This document shows positions 54,054-62,591 of a DNA stretch of 64,000 nucleotides, in pieces (the first letter of the stretch is position 1; each line of letters opens with the position of its first letter). Source of the stretch: Methylobacterium sp. SyP6R. Lineage in GTDB: Bacteria; Pseudomonadota; Alphaproteobacteria; Rhizobiales; Beijerinckiaceae. The stretch covers positions 5,273,501-5,337,500 of the forward strand of contig NZ_JAAQRC020000001.1 of NCBI RefSeq assembly GCF_019216885.1. The letters are read 5' to 3'. The translations under genes were made by a program, and so were the position numbers. The notes beneath the pieces are model-generated. The model was not told the DNA's origin. It did no database searches and was given only the letters and a program-made list of their open reading frames with translations.

Positions 54054-55372
54054 ATCGCGCTGCCTATGTTCCACCGTTTAGACGCTCGATTTCGATTGGC
54101 GATTTGCACTAATCCGAGCCATTCAAGCTCAAGTAATGCCCGTTCGATAGCATCTTCCGGTTCAAGGGGATATTTTTTGCATACATCGCCAAAATGCAAC
54201 TGCGAATTACTGGCAAATGTATCATGAAACATCCTTCGAGCAAGTTCCGTTATAGCGGCAATTCTGTGTGGCCCCTGCCTGAAGGGGATTCTTCTAGGCT
54301 CCAAGCGAGTCATTTTTCCTATTGAGTCTTGTCTTACGGCGTTTATCACAAGACCTAACGGACTACCGTCTTCTGAAAAGTGAATTTCTAATACATTATA
54401 TCCATTGATAAACTCAGGCGCCGAAATTGATATGACGCAACTGGTTGGATTGCTTTGACTAAATACGACTTCAATAGGGTCTTGATGAATATGACCATGG
54501 AGATAAATAATTGGATCATCCTTGCTTGCTAAAAAAGATCTAAGTTCCCCTGAATTCATTAATTCACTAAAAAGGGCAATACGAGGAACAGTCTGAGGTA
54601 GTAGATTATGGTGACCAACAACTACATGTACCGAAGAGGGGTTTTCATTAGAGTTGCGAATAATCAAATTATCAAGTTTGTGAAGAATGCTCGAGTCGAT
54701 TAGTGGTGCATCGAGCCGCTCTGTCAAATCCATAAAACTATTTACTGCGTCGTCGATTTGTTTATCAGACGTCGATCTTAGAATATCTTTCAGTCTATTT
54801 GAAAGCTCGGCTCGCATGGAGTCTGGGAACGATAAAAATTCTCCGCAGCCGATGCAGGTATTGATCCCATATATGAATGCCGACAACTCTCCTTGTTTTG
54901 CAGTGATTACCGAGATATTTTCGGCGGAGTTATGAGCATAGCCATATTTACCAATCTTTTCTATATAATATTGAAACTTTCCATATCTATCTCCGGAGCT
55001 TGACGGACATTTCGTTCTATCAACGTCATGATTTCCCGGCACGAAAATAGATCTCGCATGACCGTGTTTTCCAAGTAAAATTTTAATAACATTTCTATCG
55101 AGATAGTCTATGCACTCCTCCATTGATTGCATCTGAGATAATAGATCGGGATTGCCAGTTGTATAATCTCCCATAAAAGCAATAGCATCAAAATACTGCT
55201 CTTCATACTGTGAGAAAGATTCGGATATTTTCTGGATTCGCAGGCCTATCGGCGCAATTTCATCAGAAATATCAAACGGGTCTCTTTTCAAATCAGCGTC
55301 TGGACGATTGGAAATAGCTTCAGGAAAATGAATATCTCCGATTTGTAGAATACGAAGCGGCCGATTGCGCAA
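54050..55372 (-). CDS. Calcineurin-like metallophosphoesterase, first gene of the system
   Basis: A 440-residue metallophosphoesterase with all metal-binding motifs: GDIH (Asp13, His15), GD at residues 68-69, GNHD at 113-116, GHH near 245 and GHIH near 291. The last 75 residues (ITELARRMFHDTFASNSQLH, then LEPEDAIERALLELEWLGLV) look like a winged-helix or helical adaptor. Start: a TTG at 55372 follows AGGAG by seven bases; a GTG at 55387 overlaps that site and is less likely. It could be a nuclease (Mre11/SbcD-like) or a cyclic-nucleotide phosphodiesterase; the sequence alone does not decide. Confidence 0.9.
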   Translation of the reverse strand: MRNRPLRILQIGDIHFPEAISNRPDADLKRDPFDISDEIAPIGLRIQKISESFSQYEEQYFDAIAFMGDYTTGNPDLLSQMQSMEECIDYLDRNVIKILLGKHGHARSIFVPGNHDVDRTKCPSSSGDRYGKFQYYIEKIGKYGYAHNSAENISVITAKQGELSAFIYGINTCIGCGEFLSFPDSMRAELSNRLKDILRSTSDKQIDDAVNSFMDLTERLDAPLIDSSILHKLDNLIIRNSNENPSSVHVVVGHHNLLPQTVPRIALFSELMNSGELRSFLASKDDPIIYLHGHIHQDPIEVVFSQSNPTSCVISISAPEFINGYNVLEIHFSEDGSPLGLVINAVRQDSIGKMTRLEPRRIPFRQGPHRIAAITELARRMFHDTFASNSQLHFGDVCKKYPLEPEDAIERALLELEWLGLVQIANRNRASKRWNIGSAI

Positions 55373-55387
55373 TTTTTTTCTCCTCAC

Positions 55388-55840
55388 CGCCTGAATGTCA
55401 CAACAAATTTATATCATTCACTCCTTTAAATGTTATCTTCCAGAAATTTGGAAAAGGCAATAGGCAGCCAACATGCATCTTCGACTGGAAATCTGATCGC
55501 GTCACAATTTGTATTCGTTCAACTATGAATAAAAACAAAAACTAATTCACTAGTTTCTTGCTAAATATATCTTATACTAAATAAATATAATTATACAAAT
55601 ACAAAATCACACACTTTTTTGAATAGGCGAATACACCATTCGTTTTTGACCGTTGGGGAGAAAATGTACAAAATTTTAATCATAATCTGTAAAAAATCGT
55701 ATGTAAGATCTAGCAGAATACCTGCATCAATGCAATCGGACTTCGAAAGTCCAAACATTATTGTGAAATAGCCGATCGATTAACATGACTGTGTGAAAAA
55801 ATATCTCGTAAGGCGCCGAAATACGTTCGTACAGCAATGC
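55388..55840. other. AT-rich region upstream of the island operon
   Basis: About 450 bases without a gene, very AT-rich (55551-55620). It must hold the operon promoter on the minus strand. AAAGGAG and a two-codon ATG-ATA-TAA lie near 55430-55410. A small palindrome GGACTTCGAAAGTCC lies at 55739-55753. No att-like repeat was found. Confidence 0.55.
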
Positions 55841-55899
55841 AGCGAATCTCGTCTATGGTCTCAATACTGGCTGGCGGTTCTTGTCAAGCGCAAAGATGC

Positions 55900-56100
55900 T
55901 CACCCTTGGTCCGGCGGGCAGCGCAACGCCGCCTCCACCTCCTCGCGGGTCTTGCCCCGCACGGCGTAGCCCATCGCCTCGAAGCGCTCGATCAGGGCCG
56001 GGCTGTCCTCGGTGGCGCAGGCGGCCCAGGCGGCCAGCCGCTCGTTCATGGTGTGGAGTTCGGCGGACGGGTTACGGTGAGGAACGGTCGTGTCGCTCAT
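55900..56100 (-). CDS. Small acidic protein downstream of the aldo/keto reductase
   Basis: A 66-residue protein (MSDTTVPHRNPSAELHTMNE). The sequence ERLAAWAACATEDSPALIER and FEAMGYAVRGKTREEVEAAL is helical and soluble. It has no recognised family. It follows the aldo/keto reductase gene by about 90 bases on the same strand, so it may end the lar-type operon, and it sits at the right border of the AT-rich island. Confidence 0.6.
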   Translation of the reverse strand: MSDTTVPHRNPSAELHTMNERLAAWAACATEDSPALIERFEAMGYAVRGKTREEVEAALRCPPDQG

Positions 56101-56193
56101 GAGACGGCCTCAGTCTCGGCAGGGTCTTGCCGGCGTGACAACACTGGGTCAACGCGCCGGCAGCCGTCATGGTTGTGTCGTAAAACGCCGCCC

Positions 56194-57312
56194 TCACTCC
56201 ATGGTGGGCGCCAGCGTCTTCACCCCCGGCACGTCCTCGCCGAGCCAGGCGGCGTTCTTGGCGGTGCCGTCGAAGGTGGCGCTCGTCTTGAACAGCTCGT
56301 ACTTGCCCTCGAGCGCGTAGGGGCGGCTGCGGGACAGGAGTTCCGCCACCGTCGCCTTGTCCATCGGCGTGAAGGTCTTCACCGCCTCGAAGGCCTGGTC
56401 GAGGTCGCGCTGGTTCTGGATGCCGGTGATGACCACCGAGGTCTGCAGATTCAGCGAGAAGTGCAGGTACTCGATCGGCTTGATCGGCGCATCGCTCTTC
56501 AGGATCACCCCGTCGCCGAAGGTCTTCATGGCGAGCGCCGCGATGCCGTTCTGCACCAGATAGGGCAGCACGAGGTGGCCGAAGCTGCGGAAATGCGCGT
56601 CCATCACGTTGAGCGGCATCTGCACGGAATCGAAGTGGAAGCCGCGCTCGGCCGCCACTTCGAGCATCTGGAGGTGGATGCGCGGGTCCTTGTGGCCGGT
56701 GAAGCCGATATAGCGCAGCTTGCCGGCTTTTTTGGCCTCGACGAACGCCTCCATGGCGCCGCCCTCGGCGAAGACCCGATCGGGGTCGTCGTAGCGCAGG
56801 ATCTCGTGATGCTGGACGAGGTCGATCCGGTCGGTGCGCAGGCGGCGCAGCGACTGGTCGATCTGCTTCATGGCTTCCTGCTTGGTCCGCCCGTCCATCT
56901 TGGACATCAGGAAGACCTTGTTGCGATACCCGTCCTGCTCGAGGGCGATGCCCATCCGCTCCTCCGAGCGGCCCTCGTTGTAGTCCCAGCAATTGTCCAT
57001 GAAGGTGATGCCGCGGTCGATGCCCTCATGCATCAGCCGCGTCGCCTCGGCATCGGTCACCGCGCTCTTGCCGAGATGGAAGCCGCCCATGCCGATGGCG
57101 GAGATCGTTTCGCCCGTGCGTCCGAAGGGACGGTAGAGCATCTCGCCCCGGCGCTCGCCCGGATCGGTGACCAGCGGCAGATCGGCCGGGTCGGCGGGCC
57201 GGGTGCCCGGCAGGGGAGGGGGCGGGGCGTTGTTCACAGCCGCCCCCGCGCTGCCGGAGACGGCGAGACCGGCCCCGAGGGCGGCGCCTTGCAGGAAGCT
57301 GCGACGTTCCAT
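56194..57312 (-). CDS. Aldo/keto reductase, Tat-exported
   Basis: A 372-residue AKR-fold oxidoreductase with a Tat signal (MERRSFLQGAALGAGLAVSG). The barrel part shows FGRTGETISAIGMGGFHLG, the catalytic Asp-Tyr in FMDNCWDYNEGRSEERMG, the Lys in VFLMSKMDGRTK and His in LVQHHEI. The C-terminal part is typical for YdjG-like proteins. It begins 22 bases after larB on the same strand, suggesting co-transcription with the nickel-pincer cofactor genes, which is unusual. Its client substrate is unknown. Confidence 0.88.
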   Translation of the reverse strand: MERRSFLQGAALGAGLAVSGSAGAAVNNAPPPPLPGTRPADPADLPLVTDPGERRGEMLYRPFGRTGETISAIGMGGFHLGKSAVTDAEATRLMHEGIDRGITFMDNCWDYNEGRSEERMGIALEQDGYRNKVFLMSKMDGRTKQEAMKQIDQSLRRLRTDRIDLVQHHEILRYDDPDRVFAEGGAMEAFVEAKKAGKLRYIGFTGHKDPRIHLQMLEVAAERGFHFDSVQMPLNVMDAHFRSFGHLVLPYLVQNGIAALAMKTFGDGVILKSDAPIKPIEYLHFSLNLQTSVVITGIQNQRDLDQAFEAVKTFTPMDKATVAELLSRSRPYALEGKYELFKTSATFDGTAKNAAWLGEDVPGVKTLAPTME

Positions 57313-57334
57313 GGCGATTCTCCTGAGATAAGGG

Positions 57335-58012
57335 TCATCGGGAGGCCTCCGCGAGCCGGTGTGCCGCGTGGAGCAGGCGCATCGCCGCGCAGGCCGCGCC
57401 GTAGCCGTTGTCGATGTTGACGACCGCGATGCCGGGGGCGCAGCTCGCCAGCACCGCGTCGAGGGCGGCGCGCCCGCCTTGCGCCACGCCGTAGCCGACC
57501 GAGGTCGGCACCGCGATCACCGCCCCGGCGACGAGGCCGCCGAGCACGCTCGGCAGGGCCGCATCCATGCCGGCGGCGCAGATGACGACCGGATGGGCCC
57601 GGATCTCCTCGATCCGCCGGGTCAGCCGCCACAAGCCGGCGACGCCGACATCGGCGATCAGCGTGGTGGCATGGCCCTGATAGGCCAGCGTCCGCTCGGC
57701 CTCGCGGGCCACCGGCACGTCCGAGGTGCCGGCCGCCACGATGGCGATGCGGGAAGGGCCCACGACGGGCCTCGCCGCGCCGAAGAAGGCGGTGCGCGAG
57801 ACCGGGCAGTAATCGAGCCGGTCGCGGTAGGTCAGCGCCACATGGCGCTCCGGGTCGAGGCGGGTGACGAGAAAGCGCGCGCCGCGCTCGTCGGCGGCGG
57901 CCAGGATGGCGTCGATCTGGGCCGGCGACTTGCCGGCGGCGAAGACCGCCTCGTCGAGGCCGATCCGTTCGTTGCGGGCGAAGTCGAGGGTGAATTCGTC
58001 GCTCAAGTTCAC
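57335..58012 (-). CDS. larB: Nickel pincer cofactor biosynthesis protein LarB
   Basis: A 225-residue enzyme related to PurE, which carboxylates nicotinic acid adenine dinucleotide and hydrolyses the phosphoanhydride, the first step to the nickel-pincer nucleotide cofactor. Key regions: IAIVAAGTSDVPVAREAERT, VICAAGMDAALPSVLGGLVA and PTSVGYGVAQGGRAALDAVL. The GTG start overlaps the larE stop (GTGA). Confidence 0.93.
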   Translation of the reverse strand: MNLSDEFTLDFARNERIGLDEAVFAAGKSPAQIDAILAAADERGARFLVTRLDPERHVALTYRDRLDYCPVSRTAFFGAARPVVGPSRIAIVAAGTSDVPVAREAERTLAYQGHATTLIADVGVAGLWRLTRRIEEIRAHPVVICAAGMDAALPSVLGGLVAGAVIAVPTSVGYGVAQGGRAALDAVLASCAPGIAVVNIDNGYGAACAAMRLLHAAHRLAEASR

Positions 58013-58821
58013 CGCGCCGGCCCTCCGACCAGAAAGGCGCTGCCGGTGCGGTAGGGTGCGAAGGAGATCGGCGCCGCGGCGAGCCGAGCCGGGGCGCGGG
58101 CGGCGATGCGGCGGCCGAGATCGCTTCGTGCCGGCTCGGTCAGGCCGGCGAGGCTCTGCGCGTCGAGTTCCACCACGATGCCCGCGGCGCGCACCCGGCA
58201 GCGCACGGCGCTCTTCGCCCCCGTGACCGTCAGGTCTTCGCCCACCAGCCGCTCGACGGCGTGGATGAAGGCCAGGGTCTCGGGTTCGATGCGGATGCCG
58301 GTCTCGACCCGGCTCGACAGGCAGGGGGCGGCGGGCAGTTCCGCCACCGCGCCGAGGCCCAGGTCGCGGGCGAGCGCCCGCACCATCGCCTTGCTGAACC
58401 CGGCTTCGACGAAGGGGTGGCGCACCCCGTGCTCCCGGGCGGCGTCGAGGCCGGGGCGGTACTCGCCGAGATCGTCGAGATTGGCGCCGGATACCATCTG
58501 GCGGTCGGTCACCTGCCGGATCGCCCCGTAGAGGTTGGTCTTGCAGAAGAAGCAGCGGTTGACCGGATTCTCGCGATAGGCCGGGTCGGCGAATTCGCCG
58601 GCCTCGATCACCCGCAAGGCCCAGCCCTCGCGGGCGGCCTCCGCCCGCACCCGCGCGGTCGCCTCGCCCGGCACGGCGGGGGAGACGGCGTGGACCATCA
58701 GGGGCGGCTCAGGGCTGGTGCGATGCGCGATCGTCGCCAGCGTCAGGCTGTCGACCCCGCCGCTCACCGCGACGGCGATGGGCCCGAGGCCGGACAGGAC
58801 GGTTTCGAGGGGCGGGCTCAT
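58009..58821 (-). CDS. larE: Nickel pincer cofactor sulfur transferase LarE
   Basis: A 270-residue PP-loop ATPase. AVSGGVDSLTLATIA near residue 16 is the ATP pyrophosphatase loop; NRCFFCKTNLYG and LPAAPCLSSRVETGIRI carry cysteines, the latter equivalent to the sacrificial cysteine of single-cysteine LarE proteins. It adds two sulfurs to the pyridinium. The ATG overlaps the larC stop (ATGA). Confidence 0.93.
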   Translation of the reverse strand: MSPPLETVLSGLGPIAVAVSGGVDSLTLATIAHRTSPEPPLMVHAVSPAVPGEATARVRAEAAREGWALRVIEAGEFADPAYRENPVNRCFFCKTNLYGAIRQVTDRQMVSGANLDDLGEYRPGLDAAREHGVRHPFVEAGFSKAMVRALARDLGLGAVAELPAAPCLSSRVETGIRIEPETLAFIHAVERLVGEDLTVTGAKSAVRCRVRAAGIVVELDAQSLAGLTEPARSDLGRRIAARAPARLAAAPISFAPYRTGSAFLVGGPAR

Positions 58822-60122
58822 CGCTCGTCCTCCGGCAGCGACAAGGCCCGACGCTCGGCCTCGCGGCGCAGGGACTGGCGGGCGGCGTGGCCCTCCGTCG
58901 CCAAGGCATCGTCGGATTCCGCCTTGGCGGTGCGCCCGCCCGGCCGCGCGACGCTCTTCACCCTGACCGTCTTGCCCCCAACCTCGACGGTGTCGAGGCG
59001 CCGCCTGAGCGCGGTGCCCGAGACGGTGTGATGGCGTAGCCCGATCGTCGTGGTCTCGCGAAAGCAGGCCTCGATCGCCTCCTCGATCGCGTCGGCCCGG
59101 ACGAGCGCCCGGACATGGGTCATCATCCGGCCCTTCTTGCCGAAGACCGGCATCTGCACGACGTCGAAGATTTTGTCGTGCGCCCGCAGCCGGTCGAGTC
59201 CCATGGCGAGGTCTTCCGCCGACTGGTCGTCGACCTCGAACTCGATGATGCCGAGCTCCCGGTGACCGGGAGAACCCGTCTCGCCCTGTTCCTCGAAGGC
59301 GAGCACCCGCAGCACGTTGCTCAGGCCCGGCAGCACCTTGGTGCCGAAGCCGAGCCCGCTGCGCAGGAGCCGGCGCGGGCCGCTCGTCCTGGGCTGGCCT
59401 TCGCAGAGATGGCGCAGGATCGCCGCCCCCGTCGGGGTCACGCGCTCGCCCGGCACGCCGTCGTCGAGGGTGAGGAAGCCTTCGAGCAGGAGCGCGGTGG
59501 CGGGCGCCGGGACCGGCAGGGGCCCGTGCTGGGTCCGCACCCGGCCGGAGCCGAGCGGCAGCGCCGAGACCGACCAGCGGGTGGCGCCGATCGCGTCGAT
59601 CAGGTGCGCCGCCGCCACGATGTCGGCGATCGAATCCCAGGCCCCGACCTCGTGGAACGCCACGTCCTCGACCGGGATGCCATGCACCCGCGCCTCGGCC
59701 TCGGCCAGGTGCCCGAAGATCGCGAGAGCGTGGGCGAGTGATGCCGGAGACAGCCCGCTCGCCTCCAGGTCGCGGCGGATCGCGGACCAGTGCCGGTGCG
59801 CGGGGTGGCCGCCGTGATGGTGATGGCCGTGATGGTCGTCGGGGTGATGAGGGTGATCGTGGTGATGGTCGCCGTGACGATGGCCGTGATCGTCCGCGTC
59901 CGCCGGCCGGTCGGGCGCCTCGCCCTCGGGGACGGTGACCGCGAAGCGCCGGCCCTGGAGCACGCCGTCGCCATGGGCGAGGAGCGCGCAAGTCGTGCGG
60001 CCGCGGCTTGCCCGCGCCACGCTCTCGCGCACCCCCGCCTCGTGCTCCGGAAAGGCGTCGAGGAGCGCCGCCGCGAACATGTCGCCGGCCACTCCGCCGA
60101 CGGCGTCGAGATGAATCTGCAT
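58818..60122 (-). CDS. larC: Nickel insertion protein LarC with a histidine-rich insert
   Basis: A 434-residue protein that puts nickel into the pincer cofactor using CTP. It starts MQIHLDAVGGVAGDMFAAAL, the LarC hallmark. The conserved middle and end (VTPTGAAILRHL, GFGTKVLPGLSNVLRV, VQMPVFGKKGRMMTHVRALV) are complete in one frame, whereas some bacteria make LarC by ribosomal frameshifting between two frames. Residues about 75-110 are extremely His/Asp-rich (DDHGHRHGDHHHDHPHHPDD and more) and probably store Ni. It leads the larC-larE-larB-AKR operon. Confidence 0.93.
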   Translation of the reverse strand: MQIHLDAVGGVAGDMFAAALLDAFPEHEAGVRESVARASRGRTTCALLAHGDGVLQGRRFAVTVPEGEAPDRPADADDHGHRHGDHHHDHPHHPDDHHGHHHHGGHPAHRHWSAIRRDLEASGLSPASLAHALAIFGHLAEAEARVHGIPVEDVAFHEVGAWDSIADIVAAAHLIDAIGATRWSVSALPLGSGRVRTQHGPLPVPAPATALLLEGFLTLDDGVPGERVTPTGAAILRHLCEGQPRTSGPRRLLRSGLGFGTKVLPGLSNVLRVLAFEEQGETGSPGHRELGIIEFEVDDQSAEDLAMGLDRLRAHDKIFDVVQMPVFGKKGRMMTHVRALVRADAIEEAIEACFRETTTIGLRHHTVSGTALRRRLDTVEVGGKTVRVKSVARPGGRTAKAESDDALATEGHAARQSLRREAERRALSLPEDER

Positions 60123-60346
60123 CGCGTCCTTCGTCCCGGCATCGACCGGATGCCGGTCGGGGGCACATCGGCCCGCAGGGGCCGACGGCAAGCGCCCCGG
60201 ACAGACGGTCGCAGCGCGGACGACGCGGATTTTTCTCGCGGAATCTCCTCACGAGACCGGTTTTTCCAGCCTGCCCGGTGGATCACCCGCCGCCCGCCGG
60301 GGCATAAGCCCGCTCAACACCGCAAATACAGGAGAGGACGCGACCC

Positions 60347-61930
60347 ATGCCCATCACCGGAGAGAACCTGATCGGCGCCGCCGCCCGCCGGGGCGAGGGC
60401 GAGACCTTCCGGGCCGTCGAGGCCGCCACCGGCAACAGCCTGGAGCCGGCCTTCGCCTCGGCGACCCCGGCCGACGTGGAGCGGGCCTGCGTACTCGCCG
60501 CCGCGGCCTTCGACACCTACCGCGAGACGTCGCTGGAGGACCGCGCCCGCTTCCTCGAAGCGGTGGCCGAGGCCATCCTGGGCGTCGGCGACGACTTGAT
60601 CGTGCGCTGCATGGCCGAGAGCGGCCTGCCCCGCGCCCGGTTGGAGGGCGAGCGCGGGCGCACCGTCGGGCAGCTGAAGATGTTCGCCGGCGTGGTGCGC
60701 GACGGCGGCTTCCTGGAGGCCAGGGTCGACCCGGCGCAACCCGAGCGCAAGCCGCTGCCGCGCCCGGACCTGCGCCTGCGCCAGATCGCCGTCGGCCCGG
60801 TCGCGGTGTTCGGCGCCTCGAACTTCCCGCTCGCCTTCTCGGTCGCGGGCGGCGACACGGCCTCCGCGCTCGCCGCCGGCTGCCCGGTGGTGGCCAAGGC
60901 CCATCCGGCCCATCCGGGCACCTCGGAGCTGGTCGGCCGCGCGGTGCAGGCGGCGGTCAAGCAATGCGGGTTGCCCGAGGGCGTGTTCTCGCTTCTCCTC
61001 GATGCCGGCATCGCGGTCGGCCAGGCGCTGGTCGCCGATCCGCGCATCGCGGCGGTCGGCTTCACCGGCTCGCGCCGCGGCGGCGTCGCGCTGATGCAGG
61101 CCGCCGCCGCTCGCCCGGTGCCGATCCCGGTCTATGCCGAGATGAGCAGCATCAACCCGGTCGTCCTGCTGCCGGCGGCTCTGGAGGCACGGGGCCGCGA
61201 CATCGGCCGCGCCTTCGTCGGCTCGCTCACCCTCGGTTCGGGCCAGTTCTGCACCAATCCGGGCCTGATCCTGGCGGTCGAGGGTGCCGGTCTCGACGGC
61301 TTCGTCGAGGCGGCCTCCGCCGCCCTCAAGGAAGTCCAGGCCGCCACGATGCTGACGCCCGGCATCCACAAGGCCTATTGCGCCGGCGTCGCGGCGCTCG
61401 AGGCCAACCCGGCCGTGGCCACGCTCGCCCGGGGGCTTGCCGGAGGCACCCACCAGGGCCAGGCGGCCTTGTTCTCGACGACCGCGGACGCCTTCCTCGC
61501 CGACCATACCCTGGCCGAGGAGGTGTTCGGCGCCGCCTCGCTGGTGGTGCGCTGCCCCGACCTCGCGACGATCAAGGCGGTCCTGGAGCGGCTGGAGGGC
61601 CAGCTGACGGCGGCAATCCACCTCGACGAGGCCGACCACGACGCGGCCCGGGCGCTGCTGCCGGTGCTGGAGCGCCGGGTCGGGCGCATCCTGGTCAACG
61701 GCTTCGGCACCGGCGTCGAGGTCGGCCATGCCATGGTGCATGGCGGGCCGTACCCGGCGACCTCGGACGGCCGCACCACCTCGGTCGGCAGCCTGGCGAT
61801 CCATCGCTTCCTGCGCCCGGTGAGCTACCAGGACCTGCCCGAGTCCCTGCTGCCCGCCGCCCTGAAGGATGCCAACCCGCTCAAGCTGTGGCGGCGGCAG
61901 GACGGGAAGGCCGTGGCGCCGGGCGCCTGA
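60347..61930 (+). CDS. Aldehyde dehydrogenase, 2-oxoglutarate semialdehyde type
   Basis: A 527-residue NAD(P)-dependent aldehyde dehydrogenase of the alpha-ketoglutaric semialdehyde dehydrogenase group. It has [20 protein letters not shown] (cofactor loop), [15 protein letters not shown], catalytic Glu in YAEMSSINP and catalytic Cys in [10 protein letters not shown]. The length (about 525) suits this subfamily. In other bacteria such enzymes end L-arabinose, galactarate or hydroxyproline degradation; no partner genes are adjacent. Confidence 0.92.
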   Translation: MPITGENLIGAAARRGEGETFRAVEAATGNSLEPAFASATPADVERACVLAAAAFDTYRETSLEDRARFLEAVAEAILGVGDDLIVRCMAESGLPRARLEGERGRTVGQLKMFAGVVRDGGFLEARVDPAQPERKPLPRPDLRLRQIAVGPVAVFGASNFPLAFSVAGGDTASALAAGCPVVAKAHPAHPGTSELVGRAVQAAVKQCGLPEGVFSLLLDAGIAVGQALVADPRIAAVGFTGSRRGGVALMQAAAARPVPIPVYAEMSSINPVVLLPAALEARGRDIGRAFVGSLTLGSGQFCTNPGLILAVEGAGLDGFVEAASAALKEVQAATMLTPGIHKAYCAGVAALEANPAVATLARGLAGGTHQGQAALFSTTADAFLADHTLAEEVFGAASLVVRCPDLATIKAVLERLEGQLTAAIHLDEADHDAARALLPVLERRVGRILVNGFGTGVEVGHAMVHGGPYPATSDGRTTSVGSLAIHRFLRPVSYQDLPESLLPAALKDANPLKLWRRQDGKAVAPGA

Positions 61931-62025
61931 TCCCGCGCCGTCCCGGGAGGCCTCGCCGCCTCCCGGGACGGCCGGAACCCGCCCCCTGTATCCTCGTTGA
62001 TCGCCGCACCAGAAGGAAAGCCGCG

Positions 62026-62259
62026 ATGATCGATACGAGCCGCATCAAGGAGCACATGCCGGTCGTCGGTTCCGACGGCGGTCATGTCGGCACCATCGAT
62101 CACCTCGACGGGCAGCGGATCAAGCTGACGAAGACCGACCCGGAGGCCGGCGGCCACCACCACTTCATCCATGTGGATTCGATCGCCGGCATCGAGGATG
62201 GGCAGGTGCGCCTCAACCGCACGAAGGCCGAGGCGAAGGACGAGTGGGCGACGGCGTAA
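62026..62259 (+). CDS. DUF2171 small protein
   Basis: A 77-residue protein of the DUF2171 family. It has IKEHMPVVGSDGGHVGTIDH near the start and GGHHHFIHVDSIAGIEDGQV in the middle, with a cluster of histidines and acidic residues typical for the family. AGAAGGAAAG precedes the ATG. The function is unknown; it is often stress-related in the annotation of relatives. Confidence 0.88.
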   Translation: MIDTSRIKEHMPVVGSDGGHVGTIDHLDGQRIKLTKTDPEAGGHHHFIHVDSIAGIEDGQVRLNRTKAEAKDEWATA

Positions 62260-62362
62260 GGCCTCGCGCTTCCCGGGCGGAACGCCTTTCGGCTGAGGGC
62301 AGGCCGCCAATGGAGGATGCAACCCAAGGCTCTGATTCGAGTTAGGTTAACAATCCTGGACG

Positions 62363-62392
62363 AAAAAAAGGCCGCCCTGCGAGAAGGCGGCC
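62363..62392 (-). terminator. Intrinsic terminator, minus strand
   Basis: On the minus strand GGCCGCC, a 9-base loop, GGCGGCC and then seven T: a textbook rho-independent terminator. It lies 200 bases downstream of the His-rich gene and would stop its transcript or that of a leftward small RNA. Confidence 0.85.
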
Positions 62393-62508
62393 CGAGTCTA
62401 GGGAGGAAACGCCCGAGGAGGGCGCGAGCAGCGCAGCGGCATCGCCACCGCCCTGCACAGGACAAACCCGGTCCGCTGCCGCGTGGTTCCCGGGCGTGAA
62501 CTGAGACC

Positions 62509-62536
62509 AAGGTCCGCCTCGGCGGGCCTTCTTTTT
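62509..62536 (+). terminator. Intrinsic terminator, plus strand
   Basis: AAGGTCCGCC and GGCGGGCCTT pair (one G-U type mismatch) around a two-base turn, followed by CTTTTT. It would end the transcript of the DUF2171 gene or of an unannotated plus-strand RNA. Confidence 0.75.
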
Positions 62537-62591
62537 GCCGTGATCGGCGCGGCGTGAGCCTCGTCCGATCGCGCTGCGATCGGACGCTGCC

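Larger units (their letters stand above)
50868..55840. mobile_element. AT-rich genomic island carrying a three-gene operon
   Basis: The composition changes abruptly right after the PLP-decarboxylase stop and recovers near 55840. Line 52561-52620 has 22 G+C of 60 while line 49501-49560 has 46 of 60. It contains only the minus-strand operon at 50956-55372 and an AT-rich upstream region. No integrase, transposase, tRNA target or long direct repeats were seen at the edges, so the mechanism of insertion is unknown. The isolated block is typical of a horizontally acquired defence or conflict locus. Confidence 0.8.

Noticed and set aside
55739..55753. Palindrome GGACTTCGAAAGTCC as a terminator for the island
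   Set aside because: No U-run and it lies upstream of the operon, so it was kept only as a note.
50868..55840. Short direct repeat cgtaag near both island ends as an attachment site
   Set aside because: Six bases are expected by chance; no longer match was found.
62317..62499. 60-codon plus-strand frame after DUF2171
   Set aside because: Crosses a strong minus-strand terminator hairpin and has no domain or ribosome binding site.
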